This document shows, piece after piece, positions 17,116-25,651 of a stretch of 64,000 nt of DNA; within the stretch, counting starts at the first letter, position 1; each line of letters opens with the position of its first letter. Under the pieces are notes generated by a model. It ran no database searches, was not told the DNA's origin, and saw only the letters and a list, made by a program, of their open reading frames with translations. The translations under genes were made by a program, and so were the position numbers. Location: the NCBI RefSeq assembly GCF_017874215.1, contig NZ_JAGGLB010000036.1, forward strand, positions 25,434-89,433, in the 5' to 3' direction. The stretch comes from Paenibacillus eucommiae (GTDB lineage: Bacteria; Bacillota; Bacilli; Paenibacillales; NBRC-103111).

Positions 17116-18237
17116 ATGTCTTTCTTGTTCCAAGCCAATGAATACCCTACCAGTCCGGGTTGTTATATCATGAAAAATGCAGAGGGGCGCATTCTTTATG
17201 TAGGCAAATCCAAGCATTTACGGAATCGCCTACGCTCCTATTTTCAACAGCAATCTGCTCATAAAAGGATTCGGCAGCTGGTTAGTCTCGTTGCCTTGAT
17301 TGAAGTGGTGTTAGTTAATAATGAGGCGGAAAGTCTGCTGCTGGAAAATAATCTGATTAAAATTCACAAGCCGCCCTTCAATAGGGCCTTGGTTAAAGAG
17401 AATAGCGGGTATGCGTATTTACAGCTTACTGCTGAGCGGTTTCCCCGGTTAGATGTGTATTACCGCAAGCGTCACCGTGCAGGCGCAAGCTTAATTGATA
17501 AACCAACAAGCCTTAAGCCAGATGTGAGGGAAGAGGCTGCAGCCGTGCAGCGGCTCGGTCCATTCCAGAGCAGAAGGTTTCGCGATGCCCTGCTTGAATT
17601 TGTAACTGATCATTTCGGGCTTCGTACTTGTACCTCCATGCCCAAGCGGGTGTGCTTGCTGTACCACATTGGTAAATGCAGCGGGATATGCGAAGGGATG
17701 ATTACTGAAGCTGAATACCTGAGTAGAGTGAAGCAGGCGGCACAATTGCTGAGCAATCGTGGTGAGAAGCTGATTGAAGCCATGGTTGCCAAGATGGAAG
17801 CTTATGCGGAGAGGCTCGAATTCGAAAAGGCAGACAATATACTGCAGCATATCCGCAATCTGGAGAAGGTGCCGGACAAGCAGATCGTGGATCGGGAAGC
17901 CGTTATTGACCAGGATGTGCTGTATTTTGGAGAAGGCAGGGTGATGGTGGCGAAAGTCCGGGAGGGGATGCTGCTCGATTTTCAGATGATTGAGCTTGAA
18001 CAGGAGCATGAGCATGGAGAATTGGCCTGTGACCGATTTCTTGTTTCGCGATATGTTCACGAGCGGCCTGATGAGCTTATTCTTAATAAGATAGCAGATT
18101 CCCGCAAGGTAAACGCCTTACTACGTCTTAGGGGAAGCAAGCCGCTGAAAATTACACAGCCCAAACGGGGACTGAAATATGAGCTGCTAAAGCTTTGCCA
18201 GAATAATTATGAGTATCGGATAAGCCAGGGGCTTTAG
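17116..18237 (+). CDS. Short UvrC-like GIY-YIG nuclease
   Basis: A 373-residue protein matching the N-terminal half of UvrC. It has the GIY-YIG nuclease domain at residues ~8-90 (GCYIMKNAEGRILYVGKSKHLRNRL with Tyr, Arg and later Glu), a four-cysteine region TCTSMPKRVCLLYHIGKCSGIC resembling the UvrC iron-sulfur segment, and a UVR helix (LEFEKADNILQHIRNLE). The C-terminal RNase H-like incision domain and HhH motifs are missing, so it can be expected to make only the 3' incision, as described for Cho-like proteins. I prefer ATG 17116, with GAGGGAG about 11 bases upstream, to TTG 17092. It is a stand-alone paralogue, not the house-keeping uvrC. Confidence 0.85.
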   Translation: MSFLFQANEYPTSPGCYIMKNAEGRILYVGKSKHLRNRLRSYFQQQSAHKRIRQLVSLVALIEVVLVNNEAESLLLENNLIKIHKPPFNRALVKENSGYAYLQLTAERFPRLDVYYRKRHRAGASLIDKPTSLKPDVREEAAAVQRLGPFQSRRFRDALLEFVTDHFGLRTCTSMPKRVCLLYHIGKCSGICEGMITEAEYLSRVKQAAQLLSNRGEKLIEAMVAKMEAYAERLEFEKADNILQHIRNLEKVPDKQIVDREAVIDQDVLYFGEGRVMVAKVREGMLLDFQMIELEQEHEHGELACDRFLVSRYVHERPDELILNKIADSRKVNALLRLRGSKPLKITQPKRGLKYELLKLCQNNYEYRISQGL

Positions 18238-18297
18238 AAAATAAAAAGTAAACTTGCCTATATTATAATACATAAAATTTCACTGATCCCTTAATTT

Positions 18298-18333
18298 GGA
18301 TCCCTAGCTGGAAAGGCTTGGGTTCTTTTTTTT
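18298..18333 (+). terminator. Terminator, GGCTTGGGTTC family, copy 1
   Basis: GGATCCCTAGC ... GGCTTGGGTTC followed by eight T residues. Related terminators end the next two transcription units (19829 and 23292). Confidence 0.7.
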
Positions 18334-18429
18334 CATCTGCTTGCATGGAGGAATGTGTGGTAAAATGAAATCAAAAATTTCCTTGTTTCGAATACCAAAA
18401 CTCCAACCAACCCGAGGAGAGACAAGTGG

Positions 18430-19695
18430 ATGAATCCGAAGCGCATTTTTGTTTTATTTTTAATGTTAAATATTGTAAATTATTTGGACCGGAACGTAAC
18501 GTCTGGAGTTTTGCCGCTGTTGAAGGCAGATTTTCAAGTCAATGATGCGATGATCGGACTGCTTGGGACTGCTTTTATGATCACTTATTCGATCGCAGCC
18601 ATTCCTTTTGGCATATGGTCTGACCGTTGGAATCCTTACAAGGTTGCTGCTATTGGTACATTAATTTGGAGTCTGGCTACCATTTGCTCTGCGTTTGCCT
18701 GGTCCTTCTCCTCGCTCTATTTGTTTCGCGCATTGGTGGGAATAGGAGAAGCGGCATTTGTGACAACGGGCAGTACGATTCTATCCAATTTATTCCCGCA
18801 AAACAAAAGAGCCCGCATTCTGGGCTTGTTCAATCTTGGCCTGCCGATCGGCAGTGCGCTTGGCGTCACCTTAGGAGGGGCGATCGGCGGACAGCTTGGC
18901 TGGCAATGGGCGTTCCTTATTGTAGGGCTGCCAGGGTTAGTATTGGCTTATTTCACATGGAAGCTTCCTCAACAAGGCGTTCGTCAAGCAGTGCGCACAA
19001 AAACTACAGATGTAACATCAGAAGAAACTAAAGAATTAGCTACAGAAGTAACTGTAGGAGCAGCAGTAAAGCAGACATTTAATAAAAAAGATATTTTCGA
19101 GCTGTTTTCGAATGCACCGTTTATGCTTGCTGCTCTGGGATATGCCGGAATTTCCTTTGCGTTTGGAGCCATTGCTTATTTTGGGACGAGTCTGTTTCAT
19201 CGGGAGTTCGGCTATTCAGTAGAGTTTTCCGGCACACTTGCTGGCGTGATGATCGTAGCTGCTGGCCTGCTAGGTGCGCCCCTCGGAGGAATCTTGGCAG
19301 ATATGTGGATGAAACGAAGCCCGCGCGGCAGGATTTATACGGTATCGATTGCTATGCTGCTATCAGCCCTATTTTTGGCAATCGGACTTTCGACGCTGAA
19401 TCTCTTTATGCTTTATGTGTCTATCTTTTTCATGATGTGGCATGTCGGGATCGCTTCATCGATTATTTTTGATGTATCCAGCAGGCATATCTGGAATACG
19501 GCCCAGGCGCTGGCTCTGTTTATTATGCATGTGTTAGGTGATGTTTTCAGTACGGCCATCATTGGTTATATCTCCGATAGAACGGGGCTGCTGCAAGCGA
19601 TTAAGCTGTTATCGATACCGATGCTGTTTGCCGCTGTTATGTTTTTTGCTATCATCTTTTTTGTACCGTCCCGTAAAAATGATCAACCCGCATAA
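18430..19695 (+). CDS. MFS transporter, spinster-like
   Basis: A 421-residue major-facilitator permease with about 12 predicted membrane helices. NIVNYLDRNVTSGVLPLL in helix 1, the loop 2-3 motif GIWSDRWNPYKVAAIG and ALVGIGEAAFVTTGSTILSN in helix 4 fit the spinster/organic-anion branch. A hydrophilic loop of about 40 residues (RTKTTDVTSEETKELATEV) separates the two six-helix halves. The substrate cannot be read from the sequence. It is a single gene: ATG 18430 follows GAGGAGAGACAAGTGG, and a terminator lies at 19829. An extended -10 (TGGTAAAAT, 18358-18366) is a possible promoter. Confidence 0.88.
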   Translation: MNPKRIFVLFLMLNIVNYLDRNVTSGVLPLLKADFQVNDAMIGLLGTAFMITYSIAAIPFGIWSDRWNPYKVAAIGTLIWSLATICSAFAWSFSSLYLFRALVGIGEAAFVTTGSTILSNLFPQNKRARILGLFNLGLPIGSALGVTLGGAIGGQLGWQWAFLIVGLPGLVLAYFTWKLPQQGVRQAVRTKTTDVTSEETKELATEVTVGAAVKQTFNKKDIFELFSNAPFMLAALGYAGISFAFGAIAYFGTSLFHREFGYSVEFSGTLAGVMIVAAGLLGAPLGGILADMWMKRSPRGRIYTVSIAMLLSALFLAIGLSTLNLFMLYVSIFFMMWHVGIASSIIFDVSSRHIWNTAQALALFIMHVLGDVFSTAIIGYISDRTGLLQAIKLLSIPMLFAAVMFFAIIFFVPSRKNDQPA

Positions 19696-19828
19696 TTTCT
19701 TTCCACAAAAAGTGAAATCGATTAATAATTAGTTATTTGTTACACAAATGTAATATTACTGACTGCATTCCTTAATATATATGGAGTAATATAATAGGCA
19801 TGACCCCCTTTTTAATATATAAACACTT

Positions 19829-19865
19829 GGAATCCTCGCCTCGGTGGCTTGGGTTCATTTTTTTT
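19829..19865 (+). terminator. Terminator, GGCTTGGGTTC family, copy 2
   Basis: GGAATCCTCGCC, loop TCGGT, GGCTTGGGTTCA then a T-run. It ends the MFS unit. Confidence 0.75.
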
Positions 19866-20026
19866 GGCTTTTTTTCATCTGGATCATCCACTATACTACT
19901 TTACCTCTACCTTAATACTACCTTCGAACAATATCCTTCAAATTGAAGGGATGATACTATGAGGATGTTAAGCGGTGCGAATTCCGCGGCGCCTGATTTA
20001 AGATAAATCTTATGGGGGGATTGGGC

Positions 20027-21550
20027 TTGAATATGATTCGTAAGATAGCGGGTTTCACTGCATTATGCTTGTTCATTTTCGCGTTACTGCCAATATCTCA
20101 TGCTCATGCTGCAGTTAAACTCGGTAACATTTCACTCGATTTCGGACCCCAAGCCTACAATGTTGCAGGAGAAAAGATCAAGATAAGAATTATGGATGAC
20201 AGAGCGATAGGCACTTCGCTTGAGTATTTACGAATATTGTTTTCTAGTGATAACGGTAAAAATTGGAGTAATGTGCTTGATTTCCATCAGGAAGGATACG
20301 ATGGCGAATACGAGACCGCAACGTTCCGTCTTCCAATTGATCCTGCAGTTACGAGAATTAGGCTGCGTGTAAGTGCCAAGTATTCTCCCCTGCTCGGTAG
20401 TGACAGTTTTCCAACTACCGATATTTATACGTACGAAATGATGCAGCCCGGATCGGCTAGCAATTTCGTCGCTAAAGCTAATCAAGATGGATCTGTTGCG
20501 TTGAGCTGGAACGATAATTCCAACATGGAGTCGTACTACCAGATCAACCGCGGCGGAGGCAAGGATGGGGAGAAAACCTTTATCGTGAAGGACACGATGA
20601 ATCATATTGGGCCGCTCTCCTTTGTGGATAAAGAAACGAGCACTGACGAAGATACCTTTTATCTCTATACGATAATCCCGGTCATCGATCAATTCGTGAT
20701 GGATAACGAAGTAAAGCCTAGCGTGCAATTCGCGAGCGTGATCAGCAAGCCGCAGAATGGCATTCTGAAATTTAAAGAAAAGTTTGGAAAGTTGGAAATG
20801 TCCGCCATAATAAGCAAAGTTATAACAATGCTTCCTAAGGATTACGCCAAAGTTGATGAAGATGCCATTGTGCAAAAGCTGCCGGATTTTCTCGATCCAG
20901 AGGAGATCAAATGGCCCGATTTACCGACCCCGGGAGGTGGTGGCAGCGGCAGTTCAACGGGGGGGGGAGCAAGTACGGGAGGGTCACCAGTGGACGATGC
21001 CGTATTGGAAGAGCTTGTGAAGGGCTCAAGCGATTGGGCCAAGGGAGAGCTGAAGCAAGCGATTCAACTGCTGCTGACGACAGCTGCGGTTATCGGTAAC
21101 TACCAGCAGCCGATTACGCGGGAGCACTTTGCCGGGATCGCCGTGAAGCTGTATGAAACGTTAAGCGGGAAAAAAGCGGAGGCCGTATCCACGAATCCAT
21201 TTACGGATACGACAAGTGAAGATGTGCTTAAGGCCAATAATGCGGGCATTGTATTTGGTGTTGCGGCGGACAAATTCGCACCGGACGCTACGATCAGCAG
21301 GCAAGAAATATGCGTCATGCTCCAGCGTGCGGTGCAAGCGGCAAAGCCTGCACTCGCGATGGATACGAGCCACAAGTCTACCTTCGCCGATGAGAACTCC
21401 ATCGCGCCATGGGCGATAGACGCGGTACGCTTCGCTTCGAATTTGTCAATAATGAGTGGCATTGGCGATAACCGTATGGATCCGCTCGGCAAAACGACGA
21501 GGGAACAAGCGATTGTACTTGTGAAACGGGCTTTTGAAGCGTTAAAATAG
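20027..21550 (+). CDS. SLH-domain surface protein with FnIII-like domain, paralogue 1
   Basis: A 507-residue exported protein. Signal peptide at residues ~1-30 (FTALCLFIFALLPISHAHA, cleavage after AHA); an N-terminal beta domain with FSSDNGKNWSNVLDF; a fibronectin type III-like domain (SVALSWNDNSNMESYYQINR ... TFYLYTIIPV) at ~145-235; a Gly/Ser linker; and three S-layer homology repeats at ~330-507 (ITREHFAGIAVKLYE, FTDTTSEDVLKANNAGIV, TTREQAIVLVKRAFE). SLH repeats tether proteins to pyruvylated wall polymers. By comparison with the next gene the start is TTG 20027 or ATG 20033, behind GGGGGG. The two genes are tandem duplicates. Confidence 0.88.
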   Translation: MNMIRKIAGFTALCLFIFALLPISHAHAAVKLGNISLDFGPQAYNVAGEKIKIRIMDDRAIGTSLEYLRILFSSDNGKNWSNVLDFHQEGYDGEYETATFRLPIDPAVTRIRLRVSAKYSPLLGSDSFPTTDIYTYEMMQPGSASNFVAKANQDGSVALSWNDNSNMESYYQINRGGGKDGEKTFIVKDTMNHIGPLSFVDKETSTDEDTFYLYTIIPVIDQFVMDNEVKPSVQFASVISKPQNGILKFKEKFGKLEMSAIISKVITMLPKDYAKVDEDAIVQKLPDFLDPEEIKWPDLPTPGGGGSGSSTGGGASTGGSPVDDAVLEELVKGSSDWAKGELKQAIQLLLTTAAVIGNYQQPITREHFAGIAVKLYETLSGKKAEAVSTNPFTDTTSEDVLKANNAGIVFGVAADKFAPDATISRQEICVMLQRAVQAAKPALAMDTSHKSTFADENSIAPWAIDAVRFASNLSIMSGIGDNRMDPLGKTTREQAIVLVKRAFEALK

Positions 21551-21626
21551 GTAATTTCGATTCTCAAAGCCGTAAGGAATTCGCCGCGCAGGTAATAAGA
21601 CAAACAAACATGTGGAGGAATTGAGC

Positions 21627-23216
21627 GTGACTATGTCCCGTAAAGTAGTAGTAGGTTTCATGGCTTTATGCTTGTTCATTGTTGCGTTCCTACCAATGTC
21701 CCGAGCGCATGCTAAAGTTAGTATTACTATGTCATATCAATGGGATCTCTTCTATGTCGGAGGAGAAGAGATCCGAATTAACTTCTTTGATGACAGAGGG
21801 ATGGGTACCACACTTGAGGATGTAAGTTATTCGTATACGACAGATTGGGTGAATTGGCAGCCTGTCCCCGATTTTCACTGGGTAGATGATAATGGTTTTA
21901 TTAGAGGCACCTTCCGTTTTCCTATTGATCCGGCAGTAACGTTTGTCAAGATTCGAGTAAGTGCCCATTATTCTCCTGTAATCGGTAGTGATAGTTTTCC
22001 GACAATCGAGTTGGCTCCAATCAGAGTCTGGCAGCCCGGCTCGGCTAGTCATTTCGTCGCCACGGCGAATACAGATGGATCGGTAAAGCTGAGTTGGAAC
22101 GACAATTCCAATCTGGAGTCGTACTACCAGATCAATCGTGGTGGAGGCAAGGACGGCGAGAAAACCTTTATCGTGAAGGACACGAGTGATCATCTCGGAC
22201 CGCTTTCCTTTGTGGACAAAGAAACGAGCACGGGTGAAGCTACCTTTTACCTTTATACGATAATCCCGGTGATTGATAAAGTCGTAATTGATAAAGAAGT
22301 CAGGCCAAGTGTTCAATTCGCGAGCGTGACCAATAAGCCGCCTAGTGGGATTCAGAAATTTAGAGATAAGATAGATATGTCAACCATAGTCAGTAAAGTT
22401 GTAACACTTCTACCCAAGAATATGGTCAAAGTTGATAAGGACGCTATCGTGCAAAAGTTGCCGGATCTTTTCGATGCGGAGACGATCAAATCGATTGATT
22501 TAACGAACCTCGGAGAGGGTGTTAATGGAAGCTCGACCAATTCTGGCACCACAGGAAACAGTTCCAATGGTACGTCCAGTGGCACGTCCAATGGCATTTC
22601 TAATGGTGTTTCAGGTGGCAAGACTGGCGAAAGTATGACTTCTAGCGGAGGGAATCAAGATAATGCGGTGCTGGAGGAGCTAGTAAAGGGCTCAAGCGAA
22701 TGGGCCAAGCCAGTGCTGAAGCAGGCGATTAAGCAGCAACTGACAACTAACTCAGTAATCGGCAACTATCAGCAGCCTATTACTCGCGAGCATTTTGCCG
22801 GAATAGCAGTGAAGCTGTACGAATCGTTAAGCGGGAACAAAGCGGAGGCCGTGTCCCCAAATCCGTTTACAGACACTACAAGCGAAGATGTGCTGAAAGC
22901 GAGCAAAGCCGGTATTGTATCCGGTATTGCGGCAGACAAATTCGCTCCGGAAGCTACGATCACCAGACAAGAATTAACCGTCATGATCCTTCAGGCGGTC
23001 AAGGCTGCGAAGCCAGATCTTCTACTAGATTCAGGCGTGACGCCTGCATTTGAAGACGAGGCTGCAATAGCTCCCTGGGCATTTGACGCAGTAAAGTTTG
23101 CTTATTCTCGTCAAATCATGCTGGGTGTCGGCGGGGGCCGCATCGACCCGCTCGGTAATACGACACGGGAGCAGGCAATCGTGCTCGTGAAACGCGCCTT
23201 TGAAGCATTAAAGTAG
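21627..23216 (+). CDS. SLH-domain surface protein with FnIII-like domain, paralogue 2
   Basis: A 529-residue tandem paralogue of the preceding gene, with the same order: signal peptide (VVVGFMALCLFIVAFLPMSRAHA), N-terminal beta domain, FnIII-like domain (SVKLSWNDNSNLESYYQINR), linker and three SLH repeats (ITREHFAGIAVKLYESLSG, FTDTTSEDVLKASKAGIV, TTREQAIVLVKRAFEALK). The linker is longer and rich in Ser/Gly/Asn/Thr. The N-terminal beta domain is the most diverged part, so it probably carries the specific function. GTG 21627 follows GGAGGAATTGAGC. The 76-base gap after paralogue 1 has no terminator, so co-transcription is likely. Confidence 0.88.
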   Translation: MTMSRKVVVGFMALCLFIVAFLPMSRAHAKVSITMSYQWDLFYVGGEEIRINFFDDRGMGTTLEDVSYSYTTDWVNWQPVPDFHWVDDNGFIRGTFRFPIDPAVTFVKIRVSAHYSPVIGSDSFPTIELAPIRVWQPGSASHFVATANTDGSVKLSWNDNSNLESYYQINRGGGKDGEKTFIVKDTSDHLGPLSFVDKETSTGEATFYLYTIIPVIDKVVIDKEVRPSVQFASVTNKPPSGIQKFRDKIDMSTIVSKVVTLLPKNMVKVDKDAIVQKLPDLFDAETIKSIDLTNLGEGVNGSSTNSGTTGNSSNGTSSGTSNGISNGVSGGKTGESMTSSGGNQDNAVLEELVKGSSEWAKPVLKQAIKQQLTTNSVIGNYQQPITREHFAGIAVKLYESLSGNKAEAVSPNPFTDTTSEDVLKASKAGIVSGIAADKFAPEATITRQELTVMILQAVKAAKPDLLLDSGVTPAFEDEAAIAPWAFDAVKFAYSRQIMLGVGGGRIDPLGNTTREQAIVLVKRAFEALK

Positions 23217-23291
23217 TAGTAGTAACAGAATGAGACTAGTGTAAATGGCTCCGCCGCGCTAGAGTTATTGCTGAAACACCGAGCCCCCTCC

Positions 23292-23327
23292 GAACCTTCA
23301 CCTCTGTGGCTTGGGTTCATTTTTTTA
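23292..23327 (+). terminator. Terminator, GGCTTGGGTTC family, copy 3
   Basis: GAACCTTCAC ... GTGGCTTGGGTTC followed by A and a T-run. It ends the SLH pair. Confidence 0.75.
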
Positions 23328-23331
23328 TATT

Positions 23332-23359
23332 AAAAAACCCTTGCGTGGCAAGGATTTTT
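23332..23359. terminator. Bidirectional hairpin between convergent units
   Basis: CCTTGC-GTG-GCAAGG flanked by an A-run on the left and a T-run on the right, so it can stop transcription from either side. Downstream, 23405-23445 is a CCATCAAAT microrepeat. Confidence 0.7.
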
Positions 23360-23497
23360 GGGTGTTTTATTCAGTGAAGAAGGCGGTTCAGAAGCCAAAC
23401 GATCAACGATCCGAACCATCAAATCCATCAAATCCATCAAATCACTAGGAGCATTCGAATGTTCCCTTAGGTATTGTAGGTACTGTAATGGTACTGT

Positions 23498-24742
23498 TTA
23501 TTGGATAATAAGCATTTTTAAGTCAAGGTAGAGGGTTACTTTCTGATCCATATCTGTTAAATCGATGTCGCCTATTTCCGTAATTCGTTTCAGCCGGTAC
23601 ATCAGCGTATTGGTATGCACATGCAGGGCATCGGCAGCAGCCTTCATGTTGCAGTCGCTTACTAAATATTGTTTCAAGGTTTGCAGCAGGTTGCTTTGAT
23701 GCTCATGATCGTATTGTTTAATGCGCAGCAGATTCTCATTCTCGTAGTTTGAAGCCTGCTTTTGCTCCAGCATTAATGGCAGTAAGCGGTAAAAGCCAAG
23801 CTTCTGGTAGTGATGGACATCGGACAGCTCACTTGGAAAATAAGATTTCACTTGCAGTACAGTTTGAGCTTCTTTATAGCTCTTCTCAACTTCCGTATAA
23901 TCTTTATATAGAGAGCCGCAGCTGCTTGCAACAAAGGTAGTCCCGAATCGTTCCTTCAACTGCGCGGCACAAATGTCGATGGCTTCGCTGGAATTTTTTA
24001 AAGAAGCATGTATGTGGTCTGCAGGAGGAGAGCAAAGCATCGTATACCGGTTGCGATCCGTAACATGGAGGATGGTTCGAATAAGCCGTCCTGCAGAGGC
24101 GGATAACAGGTATTGCAGCTGCTGCTGCAGCTTTTTATCGATGTCTGAGGCAAATTCAAAGATAAACACCTGAAAGACAGGAGGCAGCTTGAGGCCCAGC
24201 TTGGTGGCCTTATTTTTGGCGGCTGTGTCCGAATCCACATGACCTGTTAAGAGCTGCCAGAACAAGTCTTGGTATTCCTCTTCTTCCTTGCGCTTCTGCA
24301 TATGCGGCTGTAGCAGCTTTGTTTTGGCTGCCACAGCGGCCTTCTTTAGCTGGTGAAATAAGAAATCCGAGCTTATCTCCTGCTCTTCTTCCATGACCCA
24401 GATGTAACCGATAACATCATTCTGGTGCTTGATCGAAATGGCAACGCGATTTCCTAGCCCGATGCTGCTAATCGCCTCTACCCGTACGGGGTTGTCACTC
24501 TCAATAAGCTTCGTAATTGCGCCGCTTTGCCATAGGCCGCTAGTCACATGTTCAGGAACACGACGCCCGACAATCGTAGCAATTCTCGCCGGATCTGTCT
24601 TGGGCTCATGGCTGCTGTAAGCAAGCAGGCGGTAGTGGGCATCTTCTATCGTTATCGGCGAGCGGATGACCTCGCTAATTGTATCGGCAAGCGCCTGCAG
24701 ACTGTCAAAACTTCGGTCAAACGGATCTTGTTCAAGCTTCAC
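23498..24742 (-). CDS. PucR/CdaR-type transcriptional regulator
   Basis: A 414-residue regulator. The C-terminal ~60 residues (LLQTLKQYLVSDCNMKAAADALHVHTNTLMYRLKRITEI) are the PucR-type helix-turn-helix. Before it lies a GGDEF-like middle domain (SSCGSLYKDYTEVEKSYKEAQTVLQ), and the N-terminus looks like a ligand-sensing GAF/PAS-type domain. GTG 24742 is nine bases behind GAGGAG; a nearby ATG (24751) is out of frame. Related proteins control purine, proline or sugar-acid use, but no target gene is adjacent and the effector cannot be named. It is divergent from the catabolic island at 25.6 kb. Confidence 0.88.
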   Translation of the reverse strand: MKLEQDPFDRSFDSLQALADTISEVIRSPITIEDAHYRLLAYSSHEPKTDPARIATIVGRRVPEHVTSGLWQSGAITKLIESDNPVRVEAISSIGLGNRVAISIKHQNDVIGYIWVMEEEQEISSDFLFHQLKKAAVAAKTKLLQPHMQKRKEEEEYQDLFWQLLTGHVDSDTAAKNKATKLGLKLPPVFQVFIFEFASDIDKKLQQQLQYLLSASAGRLIRTILHVTDRNRYTMLCSPPADHIHASLKNSSEAIDICAAQLKERFGTTFVASSCGSLYKDYTEVEKSYKEAQTVLQVKSYFPSELSDVHHYQKLGFYRLLPLMLEQKQASNYENENLLRIKQYDHEHQSNLLQTLKQYLVSDCNMKAAADALHVHTNTLMYRLKRITEIGDIDLTDMDQKVTLYLDLKMLIIQ

Positions 24743-24919
24743 TTTCCATTACTCCTCGGCGGTTACATGTGAATTCTGAGCTCTTAGTGAGCATTTAAAG
24801 AAAGCGCCATGTAAGCATACATTTTAGCTGTGTATTTCTTTTCCTCAATTTTATCACGGAAGGATTCCCTTTTGCACTAGAAACTTATGCTTTCTCTGAA
24901 TTAGGCTTGCTGCATTTGG

Positions 24920-25108
24920 ATAACGATGTTTTTCATCGCTAAAGTAAGGATCTACAGGTATAACAATACTTTAATGATGAAAAACATCATTAAAGTGGCA
25001 TGCAGGGCGCTATAAGTCTGAAAATGAGACTTTTAGCGATGGTTTTCATCGTTAAAGCAAGTAGGCGCAGGCGATCCGGTGCTTTTAGCGATGAAAAACA
25101 TCGTTAAA
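24920..25108. repeat. Hairpin array B (four ~25-bp palindromes)
   Basis: Palindromes at 24920-24943, 24970-24994, 25032-25056 and 25084-25108 in the divergent spacer, with loops of T, A, T, A type in turn. Arms differ in a paired way: AATGATG with CATCATT, AGCGATG with CATCGTT or CATCGCT. There is no nested inverted repeat here, so the hairpin block can exist alone. Confidence 0.85.
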
Positions 25109-25238
25109 ACAGCAGCAGCAGGGGAGAGTGCGGCCTAATAGGGTCTGCTCGTAGCCGGCTCACCCTCTATGCATCCACGTTTGACACGCACCACAAAGGA
25201 TCCCCCAAGGTGTTCTTAAGGCATTTTTGTAAATTAAA

Positions 25239-25250
25239 TTAATGATTAAG
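25239..25250. promoter_or_regulatory. ROK-type operator, partial
   Basis: TTAATGATTAAG, matching the right side of ACTTAATSATTAAGT. It lies upstream of a possible promoter TTGTTC-N16-TATAAT (25259-25286). Confidence 0.5.
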
Positions 25251-25333
25251 AAAACTCTTGTTCGAACCCGCTGTCCGTTATATAATAAAATTCAAGTTCG
25301 TGGACGATCAAGTAGCTAGTTTATATGAATATA

Positions 25334-25348
25334 ACTTAATGATTAAGT
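25334..25348. promoter_or_regulatory. ROK-type operator, best copy
   Basis: ACTTAATGATTAAGT, a 15-bp palindrome about 50 bases after the possible -10 at 25281-25286 and 300 bases before the first gene of the catabolic island. Related sites occur at 29193, 31497, 43188 and 52983. Confidence 0.65.
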
Positions 25349-25449
25349 AAAAAGAACGTAACAATATTTAAAGTGTATAAAGTTAGTTTGTGCCTCTAAT
25401 TGGACGGTTTTAAGTTGGGTCTGTATCCAAGTTAGTGCTGGACTCCATG

Positions 25450-25581
25450 GGATAGAGGATAAAGCCGCTATTTGTGACAAATCGGATGATTTGAAAAGCT
25501 TACGGACACAGCAGCAATTAATGAGGCATTTTTCCCCTGTTTAAGACTGATTTTGGGCAAATAAAGGATCTCATGTCCGTC
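25450..25581 (-). repeat. CGGACAT-type dispersed repeat, copy 1
   Basis: On the minus strand it reads CGGACATGAGATCCTTTATT at its left end, continues with TTAAACAGGG and GTGTCCGTAAGC, and ends with CACAAATAGCGGC. A related copy lies on the plus strand at 39745-39893, in the spacer at the other end of the island. No reading frame is evident. Confidence 0.65.
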
Positions 25582-25651
25582 AAGCACTAATGTTGGCTTT
25601 GAACCGAATTAATTACACACGAATAAATCAACTGGAAGGGAGAAGCTTTCA

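Noticed and set aside
18241..18333. Possible T-box or riboswitch before the MFS gene
   Set aside because: No T-box AGGGTGGNACCGCG or specifier features; the structure is a simple terminator of the preceding gene, shared with two other gene ends.
15557..25108. Hairpin arrays as CRISPR arrays
   Set aside because: Only two to four units per site, units are palindromic and occur in both orientations, sequences differ by paired changes, spacing is irregular and no cas gene is present.
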